DNA of 23,709 bases, from contig JAUVJB010000013.1 in NCBI GenBank assembly GCA_030592465.1, positions 1 to 23,709 on the forward strand, written 5' to 3'. The position numbers and the translations under genes are program-made. Shown here piece by piece: positions 18,029-23,709 of the stretch. The notes beneath the pieces were generated by a model. It saw nothing but the letters and a program-made list of their open reading frames with translations, searched no databases and was not told the origin of the DNA. How positions within the stretch are numbered: position 1 is the stretch's first letter; each line of letters begins with the position of its first letter. Source of the DNA: Bacteroidota bacterium (GTDB lineage Bacteria > Bacteroidota > Bacteroidia > Bacteroidales > B39-G9).

Positions 18029-18427
18029 TAGTAAATTTTAATAAATGTTTGATAAAATACAAATTAAATTATAAAATTATATCATTTATACTGTTAAAAA
18101 TAATAAATTGCGATTTTGTCAATCATTATATCTCAATTCCGAACACTCGGTATGGTTATATGCTTTCATTGCTCAATTCTTTTTCCCAGTGAAATAATCC
18201 CGATGCAATCGGGATTGCTTCGCATTTCACGGGGTAAATTATTAAAATATAAGTATTATAGGAAGAATAATAACAATATACAATCAACCATAAAATTATA
18301 TCATAAAAAAGCTCAAAATATGCTCCTACAAAGTATATATTAATACTGCTTTGTAATAATTACCAAAGATAAAAATTTCTTTTTAACAAAATAACTATAA
18401 ATAGTTAAAAATTGATAAAATGCTGTT
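18029..18427. other. Gene-free spacer between the export operon and the glycosyltransferase
   Basis: It should hold the promoter of the export operon (minus strand) and the end of the asnB/GT transcript. Visible: very AT-rich DNA next to the wza start; a nested inverted repeat at 18189-18230; and a weaker inverted pair TACAAAG/CTTTGTA at 18327-18355, about 70 bases past the GT stop, without a T run. A 75-codon frame here has no plausible protein character. Confidence 0.55.
18189..18230. repeat. Nested inverted repeat
   Basis: Inner perfect stem AATCCCGAT-GCA-ATCGGGATT (18196-18216) inside an outer pair GTGAAAT (18189-18195) / ATTTCAC (18224-18230). G+C-rich compared with surroundings. No T run on either strand, so more like a dispersed palindromic repeat than a terminator. 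Confidence 0.7.
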
Positions 18428-19615
18428 TTATCTACATAAAAGTTTGTAATATAAGTTTTCGGTGTTACTTACAAGGCGAGAATAATGAAATTTATTATGA
18501 ACGTGTTGCCATCCTTTTTGCGATAAGCTATATCTTAGGTTGTCGTTTTCGATGAGAGTAATAAGTTTTTGAGAAAAGTCTTTAACATCATCATTTTTTG
18601 ATAGTAGAGCTGTAGTTTGTGGAATAACAACATTTTCAATGCCTCCAACATTAGTGCTGACAATAGGTTTGTTTGCAGCTTGTGCTTCAATAAGGCTAAC
18701 AGGAGTTCCTTCGTTAAGTGAGGTTAAAGTAACAATATCTAATCCTGCATAAGCAAAATCAATTTCTTTTATCCAAGACGTATAGGTCAGGGTAGCTTTT
18801 CTGTTAGTTTTTGTTCCGTCAACGTAATCTAATCTTAATTCTTTCGATTTCTTTTCTAAATGATGTCTGCTCTCGCCATCGCCAATTATGAATGCTCTAA
18901 TTTTTTTTGAAGTATTTTCTTTAATATATTTTATTGCTTCTAAAAACAGGTTGTGGTTTTTAATAGGTACTAATCGTCCTACAATGCCAATAGCCAGTTC
19001 ATCATCATCAATATTATATTTTGCTCTAAAGTCTTTTCTCTTAAGAGCATTATTTTGATGAAATCTATCTAAATCAAAACCCAAAGGTATTACTTCAATA
19101 TTGTTAGGAGATGTAATATTATATGTTTCTGATAGTTCTTTCTTTTGTAAATCACTTATTGCAATTATTTTACTGCTTTTTTTTGCCAGACTTTGTTCAA
19201 TATTTTTAAATATTTTTGTTTTATATGAATTAAAGTAGGAATGGAAAACATGACCGTGAAAAGTATGTATAATTACAGGAACGTTACTTCGCAGAGCTGC
19301 TATTCGTCCAATAGTTCCGGCTTTTGATGCGTGTGTGTGTACAATATCAGGCTTAAAAGTTTCAATAATATTTTTTACTTTACGATATGCTATTAAATCG
19401 TTTCTTGGATTAATAGAACGATGCATCTCCGGTATAATGACAGGCTCAATGCCGAGATTTCGAATGATATATTCTGAACTGTCTTCGGTTTTTTCTTTCA
19501 CTCCACCAACTAATAATGTTTCAAAATCGTTTGATAAATATTTTGTCAGATATGCAGCATTGTATGTTGGACCTCCAATGTTAAACCGATTTATTATGCG
19601 TAAAATTTTTGGCAT
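18428..19615 (-). CDS. GT4-family glycosyltransferase
   Basis: A GT-B fold retaining glycosyltransferase, probably cytoplasmic or peripheral on the inner membrane, adding a sugar to a lipid-linked glycan. 395 residues: N-terminal half with IINRFNIGGPTYNAAYL (glycine loop, about 7-23), DIVHTHASKAGTIGRIAA and HTFHGHVFHSYF; C-terminal nucleotide-sugar domain with GIVGRLVPIKNH, FIIGDGESRHHLE, and the E-x7-E signature in SLNEGTPVSLIEAQA (Glu near 302 and 310), then NKPIVSTNVGG. Start ATG gives the conserved MPKILRIINRF. It follows asnB after 122 bp on the same strand and precedes the wza-wzc operon, fitting a role in building the exported polysaccharide. Donor and acceptor cannot be deduced. Confidence 0.93.
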   Translation of the reverse strand: MPKILRIINRFNIGGPTYNAAYLTKYLSNDFETLLVGGVKEKTEDSSEYIIRNLGIEPVIIPEMHRSINPRNDLIAYRKVKNIIETFKPDIVHTHASKAGTIGRIAALRSNVPVIIHTFHGHVFHSYFNSYKTKIFKNIEQSLAKKSSKIIAISDLQKKELSETYNITSPNNIEVIPLGFDLDRFHQNNALKRKDFRAKYNIDDDELAIGIVGRLVPIKNHNLFLEAIKYIKENTSKKIRAFIIGDGESRHHLEKKSKELRLDYVDGTKTNRKATLTYTSWIKEIDFAYAGLDIVTLTSLNEGTPVSLIEAQAANKPIVSTNVGGIENVVIPQTTALLSKNDDVKDFSQKLITLIENDNLRYSLSQKGWQHVHNKFHYSRLVSNTENLYYKLLCR

Positions 19616-19737
19616 TTTTTATAAATTACTTATATGTTTTTTTATAAAAGCAATCAAATTTATGCTTTTTCTATTCAAGTTTACATAAAAATTTATAATT
19701 TGTTGCAAATATATTATAAGTATTGATAATTTATTGA

Positions 19738-21621
19738 TTAATGAAAGTTTTTTTTCCACCAATATTGAAAAACTATCAATCCCCATATTTGAGATTGAAT
19801 ATCTTCGGGGTTTTTTGAGAATAATTTTAATTTCATTTTTTTTATTGCATCAACATTAAAAATGCCTTGTTCTTCAATAAATTTATCATTTAAAAGGTCA
19901 TCGGTTATCATTGATTTTAATTCGTTACGAAACCATTTTAATAAAGGAACTTCAAAACCATGTTTTGGTCTGTTATATAATTCCTGTGGCAGATATTGTC
20001 GGAATGTGTCTTGCAATATTCTTTTTTTTATTGATTTGTTAATCTTATAACTATCAGGTAATTGAAAGGCAAAATCAACAATATTATGGTCTAAAAACGG
20101 TGTTCTTACTTCGAGACTGTTTGCCATTGACATTAGGTCAACTTTGTGAAGCATATCACTTTGTAAAACTAAATGCATATCAGAATAAAGAATATCTGAT
20201 ATAGGTGAGTTTTGTGAAATGTTCTCTAAAATTGAATTTTTTATTTTTTGATATTTTTTAATGTCGTAGGCTGACTTTAACAGATTACTTGCTTGTTTTT
20301 CGTTATTTATTGCACACCATCGCCAGTATCTTTCTTTATCAGATAGTTTAAGTCCTGTTGAAAAACGGTTTATCTGCCTAATTGTGTTGCCAAATTTGTT
20401 GTTTCGTGATTGAGGAATTTTTTTCCATAAAGGAGAACCTGTTTTAATAATATAGTTAATAAAATTTGTATTATTTGCTTTAAAGTGTGCCAGATGCTTG
20501 TTATATCCGGCAAACATTTCATCAGCACCATCGCCCGAAAGAGCTACTGTGGCTTTGCTACGAGTGTGCATGCTGAGTATATTAACAGCCAATGCAGAAG
20601 AGTCGGCAAAAGGCTCATCAATATAATCTAAAACCTTATATAAATTATCAAATAAGTCATCGTTTGATAAAGAGAAAACTGTATGATTAGTTTTGTATTT
20701 TTCAGCTAATAGACGAGCATAATGTGTCTCATCAAAAAACGGTTCGTCTTTATAGCCGATTGAAAAAGTATTCAAATTTTTTGTAAACTGGGATGCTAAT
20801 GCAACAATGATTGATGAGTCGATGCCTCCACTTAAAAAAGCTCCCAAGGGTACATCAGATATCATTCGTAGTTTTACTGAGTTAGTTAATAACTCAATAA
20901 GTTTTTGTTGAGCTTGTTTATATGTTAAGTCTGTTCCTTGTTTTGAGTATGGTATTTTGTAATACTGTTTTCTCTCAATTTTATTATTTCTAATTAAAAT
21001 ATATGAGCCGGGTGTAAGTTTTTCGGTATTTTCAAAAATTGAATTAGGTGAGGGTATGTAGTTAAATTGCAGATAATTATAAAGAGATACCGTATTAATT
21101 TTTTTTGGAATATCGTAAGATAAAATTGCTTTCATCTCTGAGGCAAATATTAACTTATCGTCATCGTGATAAATAATCAATGGTTTTATGCCAATTCTGT
21201 CTCTTGCAATAAATAATGTTTCCTCTTTTTTGTCATAAATAGCTAAAGCAAAACAACCGTTTATTTTTTCTAAAAACGATACTCCTTCATTAATATATAA
21301 ATAAAGTAATACTTCGGTGTCGCTGTTCGATTTGAACTTAACGCCTTTATTTTTTAAAATTGTTTGATGCTGTTTAAAATTATAAAACTCGCCATTAAAA
21401 ATTATTGTATATCGTTCGCTTATATCGGTAAAAGGTTGTGCGCCTGCTTCAGAAGTGTCAATAACAGATAGTCGTGAATGACCTAAGGCTACGTTTTTGT
21501 GCTTAAATACACCTGTGCCGTCAGGACCACGAAAAGAAAGGCTTTTTATTGATTCGTTTATCTTATTAAAATAAGATTTACCATTTTCGTTAAAAGCATA
21601 AATACCTGTTATACCGCACAT
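19738..21621 (-). CDS. asnB: Glutamine-hydrolysing asparagine synthase (AsnB-type amidotransferase)
   Basis: Transfers ammonia from glutamine to an ATP-activated carboxylate, classically aspartate to asparagine, in the cytoplasm. 627 residues, normal for the family. Class II glutaminase domain: catalytic Cys2 directly after Met (MCGITGIYAF), RGPDG 31-35, Arg50, NGEFYN 76-81, Asp101 in SDTE. Synthetase domain: SGGIDSS 264-270 (PP-loop), EPFADSSA 336-343, SGDGADEMFAGY 362-373, and VRTPFLDHNIVDFAFQLP later. The Cys2 requirement fixes the ATG at 21621. Such paralogs in polysaccharide loci are often thought to amidate a sugar acid; the neighbouring GT4 and export genes make that possible here, but the sequence alone equally supports true asparagine synthesis. 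Confidence 0.93.
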   Translation of the reverse strand: MCGITGIYAFNENGKSYFNKINESIKSLSFRGPDGTGVFKHKNVALGHSRLSVIDTSEAGAQPFTDISERYTIIFNGEFYNFKQHQTILKNKGVKFKSNSDTEVLLYLYINEGVSFLEKINGCFALAIYDKKEETLFIARDRIGIKPLIIYHDDDKLIFASEMKAILSYDIPKKINTVSLYNYLQFNYIPSPNSIFENTEKLTPGSYILIRNNKIERKQYYKIPYSKQGTDLTYKQAQQKLIELLTNSVKLRMISDVPLGAFLSGGIDSSIIVALASQFTKNLNTFSIGYKDEPFFDETHYARLLAEKYKTNHTVFSLSNDDLFDNLYKVLDYIDEPFADSSALAVNILSMHTRSKATVALSGDGADEMFAGYNKHLAHFKANNTNFINYIIKTGSPLWKKIPQSRNNKFGNTIRQINRFSTGLKLSDKERYWRWCAINNEKQASNLLKSAYDIKKYQKIKNSILENISQNSPISDILYSDMHLVLQSDMLHKVDLMSMANSLEVRTPFLDHNIVDFAFQLPDSYKINKSIKKRILQDTFRQYLPQELYNRPKHGFEVPLLKWFRNELKSMITDDLLNDKFIEEQGIFNVDAIKKMKLKLFSKNPEDIQSQIWGLIVFQYWWKKNFH

Positions 21622-21660
21622 TGTATATTAATATTTTTTATTGACGATTGATTATTGATT

Positions 21661-21676
21661 TCCGCCAGCTGGCGGA
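21661..21676. repeat. 16-bp perfect palindrome, copy 1
   Basis: TCCGCCAGCTGGCGGA, fully self-complementary, identical to the sequence at 22013-22028. Its G+C content contrasts strongly with the flanks, as expected for a dispersed repeat. Confidence 0.85.
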
Positions 21677-21703
21677 TTAATATGCTGCACGCTCTTTCTC
21701 AAC

Positions 21704-21769
21704 TGCCGCAAGTTTGTAACTTGTGGCATAAAATAAACCACGCTCTTTCGGATTTGTAATCCGAAAGAG
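21704..21769. repeat. Two adjacent stem-loops sharing a TGT loop
   Basis: TGCCGCAAGTT-TGT-AACTTGTGGCA (21704-21728, one G/T pair) and CTCTTTCGGATT-TGT-AATCCGAAAGAG (21743-21769, perfect 12-bp stem). Both have the same TGT loop, and both are preceded by CACGCTCTTTC (21689 and 21739), so they look like successive units of one repeat family. Confidence 0.75.
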
Positions 21770-21965
21770 AAAGATAAACTTTAAACTTCAAATTTTCAAC
21801 TATGAGTCCACTCCGAAAATCCAAAAATGATAATGCCACTAAAACACTAAGCTACCAAGATTTACAAAGAGCTAATTTACAATGCCTTATCTTTTATATA
21901 GTGGCAGAAAGAAAACTCTAAACTATAGAATATTATTGCGATACAACTTATTTTACAGGTTGAAT

Positions 21966-22058
21966 ATATTGTTAGATTGTTCTATTGTTAAATTGTTAAG
22001 ATATAAGAGCAATCCGCCAGCTGGCGGACAATTTAACAATCTAACCATTTAACAATTT
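21966..22058. repeat. Long inverted repeat around a palindromic core
   Basis: The 30-base arm at 21966-21995 matches the complement of 22029-22058 at about 25 of 30 positions. Both arms are built on the unit TTGTTA(A/G)ATTG. The perfect palindrome TCCGCCAGCTGGCGGA (22013-22028, copy 2) directly abuts the right arm. Confidence 0.7.
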
Positions 22059-22071
22059 GATTCATTCAACG

Positions 22072-22113
22072 AATAAATTTTCATCTATTTTAAGTATAAT
22101 ACACATTACAGAG
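22072..22113. repeat. 42-bp direct repeat, copy A (downstream of pepC)
   Basis: Begins AATAAATTTT, contains ATTTTAAGTATA and ends AGAG. Matches 23627-23668 at 36 of 42 positions with no gaps, in the same orientation. Confidence 0.65.
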
Positions 22114-22196
22114 TTTTCGTTCAAGCACTATATAACTTTGTGACTTTGTGGCAAAAAAAACTTTTCGGAGCAGTCTCAAATTTTCAACTTTACAAA

Positions 22197-23597
22197 CTAA
22201 TTATCAGGTGTAAACATCGGATCCCAAGGTGGAAGCAATGTTGGCTTTTGTTTTAAGATTTTTAATGTTTTAGCATCAACAAATTTTTTATCTACAACCA
22301 CTCTAAACATATACTCATCAAACCATTTATCGGTAGCTGTCAAATACCCGTTATAAGCAGCTTTTGCTCCCCATGAATTTTCAATTAACCATTTTGTAGG
22401 GCTGTCGTTTTCATCAACATCAACACCTACAAGAGCCATACCATGAGACGAACCACTTTGGCGACTTAATATTCTCTCTTTTTTATTCATGCCAAAATTA
22501 ATATTGTATAATGCTGAATAATCGTAATTATCCATTGATAATAATCCGGCATCTTTATTTAATTGTTTACCAACATCGCATGAAAAGTACATTGCTTCGT
22601 TATTTTTAATTGATTGTAAAGCAAATTTTTTAATTTCAGAAGCAGGGATATTAATATAAACCCAGTTTTTGCCTTCTTGAATATTTCTGTCGTATTGAAT
22701 TTCATATAGTTTATTATATGGTCGTGATGGGTCGTCCATAAGTAAAACATAGTCGTTGAGATTAACATCTAAAACTTCTTTTAAGAAACTTCTTGGAGTG
22801 TAAGTTTTTTTTTGGCTTATGCTGTCTTTATCATCTTTATATCGCCAGGTAAATTCAGAGGGTGGTTCACCTATATTATATGCAAGAATTTTATATATAT
22901 CACCAAGCATTTCAACCTTGCGTTTTTCAATTTTATCGGATTTGGCTTTTTTTGCAACCATTTCACGAAGCTCTAAACCATCTTCACGAAGTTTTAGATT
23001 TAGAATTCTGCTCATATACCGTGTGTTGTTGCTACTGTGAGTTTCCGACATTGCTGATTTTGGAACAGCACCATATTTTATTAAAAGATTTGTTAATGAA
23101 TTCCAAACTCCGCCATCGTTTACAGGGTATCTGAATGCCCATTGAACAGTGCGGTCATCAATTGGTTTGTCGCCGGTTTTCATAACTATTTCTAAAAATA
23201 AATTTGCTTTTTCTAATTGATCCCAAAAATATAAGTAGCTTTCAGAAAATTCAAAATCGCTTAAATTGTATTTTTCAATAACTTTTGGTCGTAGAACGTT
23301 TAAGCCTGAAAACATCCAACATCTGCCCGAGCTTTTTTGGTCGGTTATTCCTTTTACTTTCACTTTGTATTTAAAATAATGATCAGCTTTATCAATATTA
23401 TCTCTGTTTAAAGTTAATTTTTTTAAATCATTATTTGAAATAGCATTTGTAAGTGCTTTTGAATGAGTATTATTTTTGAAAGATTGCTTAATTTGTTTAA
23501 GCATATCAGGTGTAATTGTACCGTTAGTTTGTGAAAAACTAATTGTGCTGATACAACTTAGTAATATTAAAAATGAGATGAGTTTAATTTTGTTCAT
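22197..23597 (-). CDS. pepC: Secreted C1B cysteine peptidase (bleomycin hydrolase / aminopeptidase C family)
   Basis: A papain-fold peptidase; family members are usually hexameric aminopeptidases. 466 residues. N-terminal signal peptide (MNKIKLISFLILLSC...SFSQ) with the Ser-Gln cleavage style of Bacteroidota, so the mature enzyme should be periplasmic or exported, whereas PepC/Blh proteins are typically cytosolic. Catalytic set seen: Gln87 and Cys93 in DQKSSGRCWMFSGLN, His385 in SSHGMALVGVD, Asn407 in IENSWG. FSESYLYFWDQLEKAN and the GGVWN segment are also typical of the family. The C-terminus ends PPWDPMFTPDN; the tail is the part that enters the active site in known homologues. Standalone gene: its upstream DNA reaches the window edge and 575 bp separate it from asnB. 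A LLSC motif at residues 12-15 could be a lipobox, but the -2 Leu is poor. The substrate is unknown. Confidence 0.93.
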   Translation of the reverse strand: MNKIKLISFLILLSCISTISFSQTNGTITPDMLKQIKQSFKNNTHSKALTNAISNNDLKKLTLNRDNIDKADHYFKYKVKVKGITDQKSSGRCWMFSGLNVLRPKVIEKYNLSDFEFSESYLYFWDQLEKANLFLEIVMKTGDKPIDDRTVQWAFRYPVNDGGVWNSLTNLLIKYGAVPKSAMSETHSSNNTRYMSRILNLKLREDGLELREMVAKKAKSDKIEKRKVEMLGDIYKILAYNIGEPPSEFTWRYKDDKDSISQKKTYTPRSFLKEVLDVNLNDYVLLMDDPSRPYNKLYEIQYDRNIQEGKNWVYINIPASEIKKFALQSIKNNEAMYFSCDVGKQLNKDAGLLSMDNYDYSALYNINFGMNKKERILSRQSGSSHGMALVGVDVDENDSPTKWLIENSWGAKAAYNGYLTATDKWFDEYMFRVVVDKKFVDAKTLKILKQKPTLLPPWDPMFTPDN

Positions 23598-23709
23598 AGT
23601 TGTAATTTTAATTAATTAGTGTTTATAATAAATTTTTATTTATTTTAAGTATAGTAGACGTTATAGAGGTTTGTGGAGATACTAGGTAATAACAATTTTT
23701 AATGTAACA
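23598..23709. promoter_or_regulatory. Upstream region of the C1B peptidase gene
   Basis: 112 AT-rich bases up to the window edge that should contain the pepC leader and perhaps its promoter on the minus strand. No Bacteroidota TTTG / TAnnTTTG pair could be assigned with confidence. It includes copy B of the 42-bp direct repeat. Confidence 0.35.
23627..23668. repeat. 42-bp direct repeat, copy B (upstream of pepC)
   Basis: AATAAATTTT...ATTTTAAGTATA...AGAG, 36 of 42 positions identical to 22072-22113. Lies about 30 bases upstream of the pepC start codon. Confidence 0.65.

Larger units (their letters stand above)
21788..22189. mobile_element. Possible MITE-like non-autonomous element with flanking direct repeats
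   Basis: Perfect 14-bp direct repeats TCAAATTTTCAACT at 21788-21801 and 22176-22189 bound the segment. Just inside are imperfect terminal inverted repeats: TGAGTCCACTCCGAAAA (21803-21819) matches the complement of 22162-22178 at 14 of 17 positions. There is no ORF inside, as expected of a non-autonomous element. The interior contains a second nested inverted repeat (21966-22058). A chance arrangement of common intergenic repeats is possible, and a 14-bp target duplication is longer than most. Confidence 0.45.
21622..22196. other. Gene-free, repeat-dense interval
   Basis: 575 bp with no coding potential, packed with palindromes: two identical 16-bp palindromes, two adjacent long stem-loops, a 30-bp inverted pair, and an apparent 375-bp element bounded by 14-bp direct repeats (listed separately). 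It must also hold the promoter of asnB and any terminator of pepC. No clear T-run hairpin was found next to the pepC stop. Confidence 0.7.

Noticed and set aside
18116..18343. 75-codon frame in the spacer upstream of wza
   Set aside because: It spans the nested inverted repeat, has no recognisable domain and no supporting start context.
18327..18355. Terminator for the asnB/GT transcript
   Set aside because: The 7-bp stem has a long loop and no T run on the minus strand; too weak to call.
21622..22196. Possible CRISPR array
   Set aside because: Repeats are palindromes of differing type and spacing, not regularly spaced identical repeats with unique spacers, and no cas genes are present.
22819..23134. 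Overlapping plus-strand frames opposite the C1B peptidase
   Set aside because: Antisense shadows of a gene with an intact catalytic set and signal peptide.

Overview
This is a low-GC (roughly one third G+C by eye) window that I read as a chromosomal segment of a member of the Bacteroidota. The evidence is a C-terminal type IX secretion (T9SS) sorting domain on the giant first gene, a signal peptide with Ser-Gln at the likely cleavage site, near-absence of Shine-Dalgarno sequences, and Bacteroidota-style proteins: the fused Wzz/tyrosine-kinase protein, a short lipoprotein polysaccharide exporter and a secreted bleomycin-hydrolase-type peptidase. There are no tRNAs, rRNAs, CRISPR arrays or intact transposase genes.

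Layout. 1-9095 (+): the C-terminal 3030 residues of a giant secreted, beta-repeat surface protein whose start lies off the left edge. It is built from super-repeats and ends in a T9SS sorting domain. A strong intrinsic terminator follows. 9096-9762: a gene-free convergent interval with palindromes and a second hairpin that probably terminates uvrA. 9763-12612 (-): uvrA, nucleotide-excision repair, with a TTG start. 12613-12876: a repeat-rich spacer. 12877-18028 (-): a compact four-gene envelope/exopolysaccharide operon, in transcription order polysaccharide-export lipoprotein (Wza/Poly_export), Wzc-like co-polymerase/tyrosine autokinase, WecA/TagO-type polyprenyl-phosphate sugar-1-phosphate transferase and membrane-anchored lytic transglycosylase. 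Gaps are 17 bp, an 8-bp overlap and 4 bp. 18029-18427: spacer with nested inverted repeats. 18428-21621 (-): asnB-type amidotransferase followed by a GT4 glycosyltransferase. 21622-22196: gene-free, dense in palindromes, with a possible non-autonomous mobile element. 22197-23597 (-): secreted papain-like C1B peptidase (bleomycin hydrolase/PepC family).

How the genes work together. The right two thirds looks like part of a surface-polysaccharide locus. AsnB and GT4 could make or modify the repeat unit, the WecA-like enzyme would load the first sugar phosphate on undecaprenyl phosphate, Wzc would control chain length, and the Wza-like lipoprotein would form the outer-membrane exit. The lytic transglycosylase could open peptidoglycan for the export machine. 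No flippase (Wzx) or polymerase (Wzy) is visible, so the locus is incomplete here or split. uvrA is housekeeping. The giant protein is likely an independent cell-surface or released protein.

The most unusual signals are the modular super-repeat organisation of the giant protein, including an unfamiliar 140-residue duplicated module; the lytic transglycosylase inside the export operon; a 375-bp MITE-like element with 14-bp flanking direct repeats; and a pair of 42-bp direct repeats flanking the peptidase gene.
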